The notes: a model not told the origin generated them from the letters alone. A stretch of 64,000 nucleotides of DNA from Streptomyces kurssanovii (GCF_014649695.1 NZ_BMTN01000014.1:1-64000), one strand, 5' to 3'. Shown: positions 19,226-27,650, numbered from the stretch's first letter. Translations and numbers: made by a program.

Positions 19226-19239
19226 TTACTGATCAGTAA
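19226..19239. promoter_or_regulatory. Perfect palindrome in the LLM oxidoreductase leader
   Basis: TTACTGATCAGTAA is a perfect 14-bp palindrome immediately 5' of the ribosome site. Its form fits a TetR-family operator. No TetR gene is adjacent. Confidence 0.6.
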
Positions 19240-19342
19240 CGTGCCTGTGGCGGGACTCTAGCGCGGGTGCGGTCGATCCGGCAGGGGCACGTTGTCCACA
19301 GGCTCTCTCAGGGTGGGCCCCTGGCCAGTAATCTCAGCGCCC

Positions 19343-20326
19343 ATGGAGCAGAGGCATCTCGGCCGCACCGGCCTGCGCGTGTCCCGCATCGGACTCGGCA
19401 CCCTGACATGGGGCCGGGACACCGACGAGCACGACGCGGCCGACCAGTTGAAGGTTTTCTGGGAGGCGGGCGGCACGCTTGTCGACACCGCCGACGTGTA
19501 CGGCGGCGGGGACGCGGAGTATCTGCTCGGGCAGCTGGTCGAGCGGCTCGTGCCGCGCAGCGAGCTCGTGATAGCGACCAAGGCGGGCAGCGTGCCGGAT
19601 CCCGACCGGCGCTTCGACGGCTCACGCGGTCACCTTCTCGCCGCGCTCGACGCGTCGCTGGCGCGCCTGGGCACGGACTACGTGGACCTGTGGCAGGTCC
19701 ACGCCTTCGACCCGGACACTCCGCTGGACGAGACGCTCCAGGCGCTGGACATCGCCGTGAGTACCGGGCGCGCCCGGTACGCGGGCGTGTCGAACTTCTG
19801 CGGCTGGCAGCTCGCGAAGGCGGCGACCTGGCAGATGGCGGCGCCGGGCGCGCGCACGCGGCTCGCGAGCACGCAGATGGAGTACTCGCTGCTTCAGCGG
19901 GGCGTGGAGCGGGAGGTGCTCCCTGCCGCCCTCGACCTCGGGGTGGGGCTGCTGCCGTCGTCGCCGCTCGGGCGGGGCGTGCTCACCGGCAAGTACCGGA
20001 CGGCCACGCCCTCCGACTCCCGGGGCGCGTCGGAGCAGATGGCGCCCTTCGTGGAGCCGTATCTGGACGAGGCGGCGAGCAGCATCGTGGACGCGGTCGT
20101 CACGGCCGCGGACGGCCTGGCGGCGACGCCGCTGGAAGTGGCGCTCGCGTGGGTGCGGGACCGGCCGGGCGTGGTGGCGCCGATCGTCGGCGCGCGCAAC
20201 GCGCAGCAGCTCATGGCGGCGTTGTCGGTGGAGGCGCTTAGTCTTCCTGACGAGATCCGCCGGGCGCTCGACGATGTGTCGGCGCCCGTCCACCGCTATC
20301 CCGACCAGGACTGGAGCACGCTGTGA
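19343..20326 (+). CDS. Aldo/keto reductase
   Basis: A 327-residue NADPH-dependent reductase of the barrel AKR superfamily. The catalytic tetrad is visible: Asp and Tyr in DTADVYGGGDAEYLLG, Lys in IATKAGS, His in WQVHAFD. The cofactor segment near the C-terminus (APIVGARNAQQL) is also typical. The ATG at 19343 starts the conserved MEQRHLGRTGLRVSRIGLG. Its stop overlaps the start of the RecD-like gene (GTGA), so the two are co-translated although no functional link is obvious. Confidence 0.92.
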   Translation: MEQRHLGRTGLRVSRIGLGTLTWGRDTDEHDAADQLKVFWEAGGTLVDTADVYGGGDAEYLLGQLVERLVPRSELVIATKAGSVPDPDRRFDGSRGHLLAALDASLARLGTDYVDLWQVHAFDPDTPLDETLQALDIAVSTGRARYAGVSNFCGWQLAKAATWQMAAPGARTRLASTQMEYSLLQRGVEREVLPAALDLGVGLLPSSPLGRGVLTGKYRTATPSDSRGASEQMAPFVEPYLDEAASSIVDAVVTAADGLAATPLEVALAWVRDRPGVVAPIVGARNAQQLMAALSVEALSLPDEIRRALDDVSAPVHRYPDQDWSTL

Positions 20327-23199
20327 CTGCGCCTTCCCGGGGGACACCCCCCGGTTCCCCGGCCGCGGGGCCGCCCGCCGACACCGCCGAAGAGGCGGTC
20401 GCGCCGGGGCCGGGCGGCTCGCCGCCGCCGACCGAGGGCGCGGACGCGATCGCCGCGGGGGCGGCGGGCGCCGGTGAAGGCAGCGCGGCTCACGGCACGG
20501 CGCGCGACGGTGAAGGCAACGCCCGCGACACGGCGGGCGTCGGTCCGGCCGCCGTCGAGCCGAGCGCCGGTGACGCAGTCGCGAGCGTGCCGAGTGATGA
20601 CGCCGCTGCCGACGGCAATGCGGACATGCTCGCCGCGAAGGAGTCCGGCGCAGGCGACGACGAGGCGGCCCCGGCCATCACCGCGAGCGCTGCCGGTGCG
20701 TCCAGCGACGGCGACGACGGTGGGAGCGCCACGGCGTCCAGGCGCGACAGAACCGGTGCGCAGGAAACCGCCGAGGCAGACGGCGGAGCCGGCCTCGGCG
20801 GCGAAGAGGCGGCCGCAGCCGGCGACGCAGGCGTTCAGGGACCTGCGGGGGGCGGGGACGCGGGCGCCCCGGGAGCCGCCAGGGCGGACGCCGACGCGCA
20901 GGGCCACGGCGACGCCGGCGAAGAGGGGGCCGTGGCGGGCGACGCAGGTGCGCAGGAAGCGGCCGGGGCGGATGTCGCCGCGGACGAAGAAGCAGCCGGG
21001 GCCGGTGACGGCGGCGCAGAGGCGGGCGACGCAGGTGCCGAGGGAGCGGCCGGCGCGGGCGACGCAGGTGCCGAGGGAGCGGCCGGCGCGGGCGACGCAG
21101 GTGCCGAGGGAGCGGCCGGCGCGGGCGACGCAGGTGCCGAGGGAGCGGCCGGCGCGGGCGACGCAGGTGCCGAGGGAGCGGCCGGCGCGGGCGACGCAGG
21201 TGCCGAGGGAGCGGCCGGCGCGGGCGACGCAGGTGCCGAGGGAGCGGCCGGCGCGGACGGCGGGGTGAGTGAGGCCGAGGCCGAGATCGCCGCGCAGCGG
21301 GAGCTCCGGGCGCGGATCGAGCAGCGCAAGGCCGAGAAGGAAGGGCCCATCGACAGTGGGGCCAAGCTGAGCGGCAAGGCCGCGGACCTGCTCGCCGCCG
21401 TGCGGGCCGTGGAGAGCGGCGAGAAGGCGGCCACCGCCTACTTCGATTCGCCCCCGCCCGAGCCGCGGCGGGCCGCTCCCGCAGCGGCCCCGCCGGTCCG
21501 GCCCCGGGCCGCCGAGCCCGCCCCGGCCGCCGCCCCCGCGGAGGCACTCGCCGGCGCACGGGCCGTGCTGCTCAAGGGCGGCGCGCCCGAATCGCTCGCC
21601 CCGCAGGTGGCCGAGCTGCTCGGCGAGTCGGCGGGCGAGGCGCTCGCCGAGGACCCCTGGCGGCTGCTCTCGGTGCCGGGGGTGCGGCCGGAGCAGGCCG
21701 ACGGTTTCGCGCGGGCGCTGCTCGGCGCGGAGGCGACCCCCGGCGACGAGCGCCGGACGTCGGCCCTCGTCACCTGGGTGCTGGAACGTGCCGCGCTCCA
21801 GGGGCACACCGCCCTCGAAGCCTCGGCCCTTCGTGCCGCGCTCGCAGAGCGGTCGGTGCCGGACCCGGAGGAGTCCGTGCAGCAAGCGGTCGCGGACGGC
21901 ACGGTCCTGGTGTTCCAGGAGGGCGCGGAGGAAGACGCTCCCGTCACGGTCCTCCTCGGGCTCGACCGGTACGCGATGGCGGAGGAGAGCCTCGCGGACG
22001 GCTTGGCGAGGCTGGTGCGGACCGGGCCTTCCGACGTCTGGGAGGGGACCGAGCTCGTGCGGGCGGCAGGCGCGAACGGCCTGGTCGTCCACACCGGTGG
22101 CGAGGCCGCCAGGGCGGAGCCCGTGGCGCTCGCGGAGCAGGCCCGCGCCATGGGCCTGCGGGCGGCTGTGGCGGTGCACGGGGAGAACGGGGTGCGCCGG
22201 CTCGGTCCGGACGCCGGCGCGGTCACTGTCGCGGACCTGCTGTCGGGCGCCGCGGGACCCGGCCGCGACGAGCACGGCGCACTCGCCCTCGATCTGCTGG
22301 TCGTGCTGGACGCGCCGCAGCTCGACGTGGAGACCGCGGCGATGCTGGTGGAGTCCCTGGCCGACGGCAGCAGGCTGGTGCTCGGCGGCGACCCCGGGCT
22401 GCTGGGCGGCGCCGGTGCGGGGCGGGTGTTCGCGGACGTGCTCGCCGCGCGGGTGTGTCCGCAGGTCGCGTCCCGTACACCGGACCCCGGTCCGCTCGGG
22501 GAACTGGTCTCGGGTATCGGCGTGGGAGAGCTGAACCAGGTCGAGGCCCCCGGCAAGGAGGTCGTGATCGTCCCGGTGCGGGACGCGGGCGAGGCAGTGC
22601 ACCGTACGGTCCAGCTGGTGGCGGACTCCGTCCCGCGGGCCATCGGGGTTCCGCCGGAGCAGACCCAGGTGATCACCGTCGGCCACGGCGGCTCAGCGGG
22701 CACCCGCGCCCTCAACGCGGCCCTCAAGCAGCGCCTGAACCCGGGAGCAGGCCGCTTCGCCGGATTCGACCCGGGCGACCGGGTCGCCTACGCCCAGGCG
22801 CTCGGCAGGACGGTCACCGGCACGGTCGTCTCCGCCGGCCCCGACGGGCTGCACCTCGACTGCGAGGGCACGAGGACCGTCGTGCCGAGGGAGCGGGTCG
22901 ATTCCGCGCTGCGCCACGGCTGGGCTCTCACCGCACACCAGGCGGCGGGAATGCGGTGGCCCGCGGTGGTCGTCGTGCTGCCCGGCGACGCCGCGCAGTC
23001 CCTGAGCCGGCCGTGGGTCTACACGGCGTTCGGCCGGGCGGAGCGCCATCTGTCGGTGGTGCACGGCGTGGACCAGGCGCTGCCGCGCGCCGTCGCGGAG
23101 CAGCCCGGCCCCGAACGCACCACGAGGCTGCGCACGCTGCTGGAGGGGCTGCTGGCGGAGCCGTCGGCGCAGCCACCGGCTCCGGGCGGGGCAGAGTGA
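20323..23199 (+). CDS. RecD2-like protein with degenerate helicase motifs
   Basis: A 958-residue protein. Residues 1 to about 320 are Ala/Gly/Glu/Asp-rich and disordered, including seven perfect 11-residue repeats (235-311). The remainder follows RecD2 architecture: a helix-hairpin-helix region (EDPWRLLSVPGVRPEQADGF) and the ATPase core. The Walker A position (592-599) reads GGEAARAE instead of GxGKT; the DE box reads VLDAPQLD (from 661); motif III GDPxQ reads GDPGLL (690); motif V TAHxSQG reads TAHQAAG (870); motif VI reads FGRAERHL (903). ATP hydrolysis looks lost while the fold persists. It may bind DNA or a partner. Start by GTGA overlap with the reductase gene. Confidence 0.8.
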   Translation: MTAPSRGTPPGSPAAGPPADTAEEAVAPGPGGSPPPTEGADAIAAGAAGAGEGSAAHGTARDGEGNARDTAGVGPAAVEPSAGDAVASVPSDDAAADGNADMLAAKESGAGDDEAAPAITASAAGASSDGDDGGSATASRRDRTGAQETAEADGGAGLGGEEAAAAGDAGVQGPAGGGDAGAPGAARADADAQGHGDAGEEGAVAGDAGAQEAAGADVAADEEAAGAGDGGAEAGDAGAEGAAGAGDAGAEGAAGAGDAGAEGAAGAGDAGAEGAAGAGDAGAEGAAGAGDAGAEGAAGAGDAGAEGAAGADGGVSEAEAEIAAQRELRARIEQRKAEKEGPIDSGAKLSGKAADLLAAVRAVESGEKAATAYFDSPPPEPRRAAPAAAPPVRPRAAEPAPAAAPAEALAGARAVLLKGGAPESLAPQVAELLGESAGEALAEDPWRLLSVPGVRPEQADGFARALLGAEATPGDERRTSALVTWVLERAALQGHTALEASALRAALAERSVPDPEESVQQAVADGTVLVFQEGAEEDAPVTVLLGLDRYAMAEESLADGLARLVRTGPSDVWEGTELVRAAGANGLVVHTGGEAARAEPVALAEQARAMGLRAAVAVHGENGVRRLGPDAGAVTVADLLSGAAGPGRDEHGALALDLLVVLDAPQLDVETAAMLVESLADGSRLVLGGDPGLLGGAGAGRVFADVLAARVCPQVASRTPDPGPLGELVSGIGVGELNQVEAPGKEVVIVPVRDAGEAVHRTVQLVADSVPRAIGVPPEQTQVITVGHGGSAGTRALNAALKQRLNPGAGRFAGFDPGDRVAYAQALGRTVTGTVVSAGPDGLHLDCEGTRTVVPRERVDSALRHGWALTAHQAAGMRWPAVVVVLPGDAAQSLSRPWVYTAFGRAERHLSVVHGVDQALPRAVAEQPGPERTTRLRTLLEGLLAEPSAQPPAPGGAE
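21025..21255 (+). repeat. Seven perfect 33-bp tandem repeats inside the RecD-like gene
   Basis: Seven copies in a row, identical even at third codon positions, encode the 11-residue unit GDAGAEGAAGA. This implies recent expansion or homogenisation, and copy number may vary between strains. Confidence 0.97.
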
Positions 23200-23247
23200 C
23201 GGCCCCCGGCTCGTGGCGACTTCCGAGTCGCCACGAGCCGGGGGCCG
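23200..23247. terminator. Strong bidirectional terminator
   Basis: A perfect 22-bp stem (23200-23221 with 23226-23247) and a TCCG loop start just after the RecD-like stop. Confidence 0.88.
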
Positions 23248-23385
23248 GACCGGGCCATGCCCGGTGAAACGGCTTGAACAGCCGGATCCGTCCGGCGGCG
23301 AGCGCCGCCGACGGGCGGTCACGGACAGGTGCGGACCGTCACGGCCAGGTACCGGCTGCCTGCCGTCATGGACGGAAGCGGGCGG

Positions 23386-24042
23386 TCAGTCCTCGTCGTC
23401 CAGGTCCAGCGGCTCCTCGCGCAGCTCGTCCTCGTCGAAGACAGCGCTGACGTCGAAGCGGCAGACGACCCGCTCCGGGTCGGCCTGGTCGAAGGGGACG
23501 CTCAGCCACTCGCCGGGCTCGGGAAGCTCGTCCGCGGCGGCCACCCACAGCGTGGAGTCGCCCTCCTCCAGACCGAACTCCTTGTGCCGGGACGCGATTT
23601 CGTCCGGTTCGTATTCGCCGAAGAGCACGCCGAGGGCCGCGTGCACACTCGTACCGACGACCGGGGCAGCGGACGCGCCCACTTCCTCCGGATCGACGTC
23701 CGCGATGCGCTGCGCCTGGGCGAGCAGCCGCTGCGGCTCCACGACCGCGTAGTCACGGCGGATCAGCACGCTCAGCGCGTTCGGCTCCTCGGGGCCCGCG
23801 TACGGCGGCAGCGAGTCGTCCGCGCCGGGGATCTCGAAGGGGGTGACCTCGTCGTACCGGTCGTAGAGCCGCTCGTCGTACGCCTCCGCCGCCGCGGCGA
23901 GCGCGTTGAACGCGTCGTAGACGGCCGGGTCGTCGTCCCCCGTGCGGTTCTCGACCGCCTCGAGGTGACGGTCCAGTGCGGCTTTGACCGCCTCGGCGGC
24001 GGCACGTACCTCGGCAGCGGTGGGCTGCGCAGCATCAGACAT
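23386..24042 (-). CDS. Conserved acidic protein of unknown function
   Basis: A 218-residue soluble, strongly acidic protein (C-terminus SAVFDEDELREEPLDLDDED). I do not recognise a catalytic family. The N-terminal 60 residues are helical and Ala-rich; the middle contains VLIRRDYAVVEPQRLLAQAQRIADVDPEE and VHAALGVLFGEYEPDEIASRHKEFGL. The ATG at 24042 gives MSDAAQPTAAEV; longer starts enter the promoter region shared with the divergent DUF5703 gene (47 bases apart). Confidence 0.8.
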   Translation of the reverse strand: MSDAAQPTAAEVRAAAEAVKAALDRHLEAVENRTGDDDPAVYDAFNALAAAAEAYDERLYDRYDEVTPFEIPGADDSLPPYAGPEEPNALSVLIRRDYAVVEPQRLLAQAQRIADVDPEEVGASAAPVVGTSVHAALGVLFGEYEPDEIASRHKEFGLEEGDSTLWVAAADELPEPGEWLSVPFDQADPERVVCRFDVSAVFDEDELREEPLDLDDED

Positions 24043-24089
24043 AGTGCAGACGCTATCCGTACCGGGGCGGTGCACGCACAATAGATGCG

Positions 24090-24278
24090 ATGCCGGAATA
24101 CGAATTTGTCGACGTGTACGTGCCGCGCGGGGTCTCCCGCAAGGAAGCGACCCGTCTGCTGACCGACCATGCCGAGTACGGACACTGGGAGTTGGACCGA
24201 TTGAGCCTGCACCGGGACGGCAGCCGCAGAGTGCGGCTGCGCCGGCGCATCATCCGCCAGGTACGCGCCACCTGGTGA
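24090..24278 (+). CDS. DUF5703 family small protein
   Basis: A 62-residue basic protein, MPEYEFVDVYVPRGVSRKEA at the N-terminus and a very basic C-terminus (RRVRLRRRIIRQVRATW). It matches the small actinobacterial family DUF5703, of unknown function. The size is normal for the family. Divergent from the acidic protein gene and followed by a hairpin. Confidence 0.85.
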   Translation: MPEYEFVDVYVPRGVSRKEATRLLTDHAEYGHWELDRLSLHRDGSRRVRLRRRIIRQVRATW

Positions 24279-24298
24279 TCGCGAGCGGGTACGCGAAA

Positions 24299-24330
24299 GG
24301 AGCGGGTTCCGAAATCGCGGGACCCGCTCC
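24299..24330. terminator. Terminator between DUF5703 and the long chaplin gene
   Basis: GGAGCGGGTTCC / GGGACCCGCTCC forms a 12-bp stem with one G-T pair and an 8-base loop. It lies between convergent genes and can serve both. Confidence 0.75.
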
Positions 24331-24395
24331 TCGATGCACGGTTGCACGGGACACGGCCGCAGCCGTGACCACGGCCGCCGGTGCTCCGGCAGCGC

Positions 24396-25217
24396 CTACG
24401 CGGAGGCCCGGGCCCTGCGGTAGAGCACCGCTCCGGCGAGCAGCAGGCAGACGCCCGCCGGCGCCAGGACGTCCAGCGTGTCCATGCCGGTCTCAGCGAG
24501 TTCACCGTCGCTGGCGCCGGGCGTGACGGTTCGCGGTTCAGGCGCGTTCGGGACGCTCGGCGTCCTGGGGGTGCCAGGAGTGGTGGGCTGCCCAGGAGTC
24601 TGCGGGGTGGTGGGCTGCCCAGGAGTCTGCGGGGTGGTGGGCTCCTCCGGCTGGGTGGGCGGAGTGGTGGGCTCCTCCGGCTGGGTGGGCGGAGTGGTGG
24701 GCTCCTCCGGCTGGGTGGGCGGAGTGGTGGGCTCCTCCGGCTGGGTGGGCGGAGTGGTGGGCTCCTCCGGCTGGGTGGGCGGAGTGGTGCCCGGACCGTT
24801 CGCGCAGGCGTTGCCGAACGACGGGTTGAGCAGACCGCCGATGTCGACGCTGTTGCCGCAGGCGTTGACGGGCACGTCGATGGGCACCTGGACCTGGTTG
24901 CCCGAGCCGACGCCGGGCGAGTTGCTGGCGCTGCCGTCCGCCACGGAGCCCCCGCCACCTCCGGCGCCCGCGCCGGAGACATTGGCACATTCGTTGCCGA
25001 ATGCGGGGTTGAGCAGCCCGAGGACGTCCACGGTGTTGCCGCAGACGTTCACGGGCACGTGCACCGGAGCCTGGACCGAGTTGCCGGACAGCACGCCCGG
25101 CGAGTTCGACGCCTCTCCGTATGCTCCGGAGTCTGCCTGTGCGTAACCGCCAGCGAGGGCGAGTACGCCTCCCGCAGCCGCCACGGTGATCAGGCCTTTG
25201 CGCTTGACCTGTCGCAT
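24396..25217 (-). CDS. chpC: Long chaplin with sortase signal (ChpC-like)
   Basis: Cell-wall-anchored hydrophobic surface protein that helps aerial hyphae break the water-air interface. Of 273 residues: a Sec signal peptide (about 1-28), a first chaplin domain (SNSPGVLSGNSVQ to LLNPAFGNECAN), a Gly-rich linker, a second chaplin domain (SNSPGVGSGNQVQ to LLNPSFGNACAN), a Pro/Thr/Gln/Glu stalk of near-perfect repeats, the sortase motif LAETG, a hydrophobic helix and a YRRARA tail. Each chaplin domain has its two conserved cysteines. It sits next to a short chaplin, as I recall for S. coelicolor chpC-chpH. Confidence 0.93.
   Translation of the reverse strand: MRQVKRKGLITVAAAGGVLALAGGYAQADSGAYGEASNSPGVLSGNSVQAPVHVPVNVCGNTVDVLGLLNPAFGNECANVSGAGAGGGGGSVADGSASNSPGVGSGNQVQVPIDVPVNACGNSVDIGGLLNPSFGNACANGPGTTPPTQPEEPTTPPTQPEEPTTPPTQPEEPTTPPTQPEEPTTPPTQPEEPTTPQTPGQPTTPQTPGQPTTPGTPRTPSVPNAPEPRTVTPGASDGELAETGMDTLDVLAPAGVCLLLAGAVLYRRARASA
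24580..24783 (-). repeat. Tandem repeats encoding the chaplin stalk
   Basis: Two perfect 27-bp units (24580-24633, encoding PTTPQTPGQ) are followed by five perfect 30-bp units (24634-24783, encoding a PTQPEEPTTP unit). The identity suggests length polymorphism of the wall-spanning stalk. Confidence 0.95.
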
Positions 25218-25362
25218 GTCTTGATGCCCTGCCTTCCAGCTTCACGAATACCCCTGGGCACACGCCGAGGGGGTTGGAAGAAGCGGGCGGCCCTGGAGCG
25301 CGTGGCACGCACTCCGGAGCCGCCCGGATTCACTCCCGGCCTGAATGCGCCGGAACGCAGCG

Positions 25363-25596
25363 TCAGGAGTTGACGCAGGTGTTGCCGAAGACGGGGTTCA
25401 GCAGGCCGATGACGTCGGCCGTGTTGCCACAGGCGTTCACGGGCACGTGGACCGGCACCTGGACGAGGTTGCCCGACAGAACACCGGCGGAGTTCGCAGC
25501 GGCACCCTGTGCGCCGGCGTCAGCCATTGCCAGGCCCGCACCCGCGAGCACCAGACCACCGGCGGCAGCCGCAGTCGCGACGACCTTCTTGATCAT
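25363..25596 (-). CDS. chpH: Short chaplin (ChpH-like)
   Basis: A 77-residue secreted amyloid-forming surfactant. A Sec signal peptide (MIKKVVATAAAAGGLVLAGA, cleaved after about residue 26) precedes one chaplin domain, NSAGVLSGNLVQVPVHVPVN with both cysteines (NACGNTAD and GNTCVN). The ATG at 25596 has an ideal AGGAGG site. A leader of up to 176 bases separates it from the M20 peptidase stop. In Streptomyces these genes are developmentally controlled through BldN, but I could not assign its promoter motif. Confidence 0.95.
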   Translation of the reverse strand: MIKKVVATAAAAGGLVLAGAGLAMADAGAQGAAANSAGVLSGNLVQVPVHVPVNACGNTADVIGLLNPVFGNTCVNS

Positions 25597-25772
25597 TATT
25601 CCTCCTGTTGGCAAATGCGGTCCCAGCCGCGGACCGCATCACCTGTAACGAGGAGGAGGCACCGGGGCTACGAGCCGTTACCCCCTTTCACTCTTTCAAG
25701 TCACATACGCACGCGTAGGCGATTATCGGAGCGTCATCCCAGCAGCCCGACCGGCCGCCGGGGCGGACGAGT

Positions 25773-27098
25773 TCAGCACTGGTCGATGAACCGGTCGAGG
25801 ACCCGCACGCCGAACCTCAGGCCGTCCACCGGCACCCGCTCGTCCACGCCGTGGAACATGCCGGCGAAGTCCAGCTCCGGCGGCAGCTTGAGCGGGGCAA
25901 AGCCGAAGCAGCGGATGCCCAGGTCGTCGAAGGACTTGGCGTCGGTGCCGCCCGACAGCATGTAGGGCACGGCCCTCGCGATCGGGTCCTCCGCCTTCAG
26001 CGCCACCTGCATCGCGTCGACGAGCGCCCCGTCGAAACTGGTCTCCAGGGCCTTGTCGCCGTGCACGTCCTCGCGCCTGACCCGGGGGCCGAGCAGCCGG
26101 TCCAGTTCGGTGAGGAACTCCTCCTCGTAGCCGGGCAGGAAGCGCCCGTCCACGTGAGCGGTCGCCTGGCCGGGGATGACGTTCACCTTGTAGCCGGCGC
26201 CGAGCATGGTGGGGGCCGCGGAGTTCCGCAGGGTGGCGCCGACCATCTTGGCGATACCGCCGAGCTTGGCGAGCGTGGCGTCCATGTCCTCCGGGTCGAG
26301 CGGCGTTCCGAGCGCGTCGGACAGCTCGTCGAGGAAGGAGCGCACGGTCTTGGTGACCCTGACCGGCCAGGTGTGGCGGCCGAGCCGGCCGACGGCCTCG
26401 CACAGCTCCGTGATGGCGTTGTCGTTGTTGGTCATGGAGCCGTGGCCGGCGGTGCCGTCCACCGTCAGGCGCATCCAGTGCATCCCCTTCTGCGCCGTCT
26501 CGACGAGGTAGAGCCGCAGGTTCTCGTTGACGGTGAAGGAGAAGCCGCCGACCTCGCCGATGGCCTCCGTGACCCCTTCGAACAGGTCCGGGTGTTCGTC
26601 GACGAGGTACCGGGCGCCGTAGGTGCCGCCCGCCTCCTCGTCGGCGAGGAAGGCCAGCACGATGTCGCGCGGGGGCTTACGGCCGCTGCGCAGCCTGTCC
26701 CGTACGACCGCGAGGGTCATCGCGTCCATGTCCTTCATGTCGACGGCGCCCCGACCCCACACGCAGTCCTCCGCGATCTCACCGGAGAACGGGTGGTGGG
26801 TCCAGTCGTCCGCGTTCGCGGGCACGACGTCGAGATGGCCGTGGATCAGCAGGGCGGGCCGCGACGGGTCCTCGCCCTCGATGCGGGCCACGGTCGAGGC
26901 ACGGCCCCGGTGCGACTCGAGGATCTGCGGCTCCAGACCGACCTCGGCGAGTTTCTCCGCGACGTACTCGGCGGCCGCGCGCTCGCCGGGGCCCGAGTGG
27001 TCGCCGTAGTTGCTGGTGTCGATCCTGATCAGCTCACGGCAGAGATCGACGACCTCGTCCTCGCCCGTGACCGCCCGGGCCGTGTTCGACTCGCTCAC
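25773..27098 (-). CDS. M20-family zinc metallopeptidase
   Basis: A 441-residue cytoplasmic peptidase or deacylase of the M20/ArgE/DapE superfamily. Metal and catalytic residues are visible: HGHLDVVPA, GRGAVDMKDM, LADEEAGGTYGA, and a late histidine in AGMFHGVDERVPV. A dimerisation lid with GTAGHGSM and GAGYKVNVIPGQATAHVDGRFLPG lies between. Specificity cannot be told (dipeptide or acyl-amino acid). The GTG at 27098 follows GGAGGAA. Likely monocistronic. Confidence 0.9.
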   Translation of the reverse strand: MSESNTARAVTGEDEVVDLCRELIRIDTSNYGDHSGPGERAAAEYVAEKLAEVGLEPQILESHRGRASTVARIEGEDPSRPALLIHGHLDVVPANADDWTHHPFSGEIAEDCVWGRGAVDMKDMDAMTLAVVRDRLRSGRKPPRDIVLAFLADEEAGGTYGARYLVDEHPDLFEGVTEAIGEVGGFSFTVNENLRLYLVETAQKGMHWMRLTVDGTAGHGSMTNNDNAITELCEAVGRLGRHTWPVRVTKTVRSFLDELSDALGTPLDPEDMDATLAKLGGIAKMVGATLRNSAAPTMLGAGYKVNVIPGQATAHVDGRFLPGYEEEFLTELDRLLGPRVRREDVHGDKALETSFDGALVDAMQVALKAEDPIARAVPYMLSGGTDAKSFDDLGIRCFGFAPLKLPPELDFAGMFHGVDERVPVDGLRFGVRVLDRFIDQC

Positions 27099-27285
27099 GC
27101 TGATTCCTCCCGCTGTCGCTGCTGGTGGTCCGCCTCATCCTCTCGTCATCGTGCGCCGGGCCCAAGGGCCGGTCCCAGGCCGTCGCAGCGGCCGCCGGGT
27201 GAACCGGGGGTGTGATCGAGGGGGTCCGAATGTTTGCTATGGTTTTCCACGTCGGAACGGCCCAGGGCCGCGAGACAGACACCTT

Positions 27286-27373
27286 GTCCGGGTGGCGGAA
27301 TGGCAGACGCGCTAGCTTGAGGTGCTAGTGCCCTTTATCGGGCGTGGGGGTTCAAGTCCCCCCTCGGACACCA
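27286..27373 (+). tRNA. tRNA-Leu (GAG)
   Basis: Full cloverleaf: acceptor GTCCGGG / CTCGGAC, anticodon stem CTAGC / GCTAG with loop TTGAGGT (anticodon GAG at 27319-27321), a long variable arm (GCCC TTTAT CGGGC) as required for a class II tRNA, T arm GGGGGTTCAAGTCCCCC, discriminator A and encoded CCA. It reads CUC/CUU leucine codons. Confidence 0.96.
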
Positions 27374-27375
27374 TC

Positions 27376-27405
27376 AAGATCCCCACGGAATTCCGTGGGG
27401 ATCTT
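27376..27405 (+). terminator. Terminator after tRNA-Leu
   Basis: Perfect 30-base palindrome (15-base arms beginning AAGATCCCCACGG) starting two bases after the CCA, followed by CTTGCTGCT. Confidence 0.85.
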
Positions 27406-27496
27406 CTTGCTGCTCCCGGCGCCGCAGTGATCGCGGGCGTCGGAGCGGGCCGGCCGGCCGGCAGTGATCGCGACCGGTCCCCGCTCCCGCGGGCGG

Positions 27497-27650
27497 TCAG
27501 AACGGACCGGCCAGCGCCCACATCAGCAGGAGGTTGCAGGCGCCCTGCGCGCAGGCCGAGGCGAGCGCCGAGCCGGTGACGGCGCGGCAGATGCCGAGCA
27601 CGAGGCCCATCAGGAACACGGACGGCAGGACTCCGCAGATCACCTTGAGG
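27497..27650 (-). pseudogene. Possible CPBP-type membrane protease remnant
   Basis: About 50 residues (GVLPSVFLMGLVLGICRAVTGS, then an AQGACNLL segment) resemble the last helices of CPBP/Abi membrane metalloproteases, where GLxRxxTGS and a HAxxN motif occur; here the histidine is a glutamine. No credible start, upstream domain or ribosome site is present, and a second frame (MTRSGLAVVGAAAG) ends in a stop at about 27673. The rest of 27374-27757 holds nothing else I recognise. Tentative. Confidence 0.3.

Noticed and set aside
21025-21255. CRISPR array
   Set aside because: The units are contiguous 33-bp repeats without spacers, in frame within a coding sequence. The chaplin repeats at 24580-24783 are rejected for the same reason.
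20296-22686. 796-codon open frame on the minus strand over the RecD-like gene
   Set aside because: It is kept open by the 33-bp repeats, gives a repetitive Arg/Ala/Gly/Ser-rich translation, has no ribosome site, and lies opposite a gene with clear homology.
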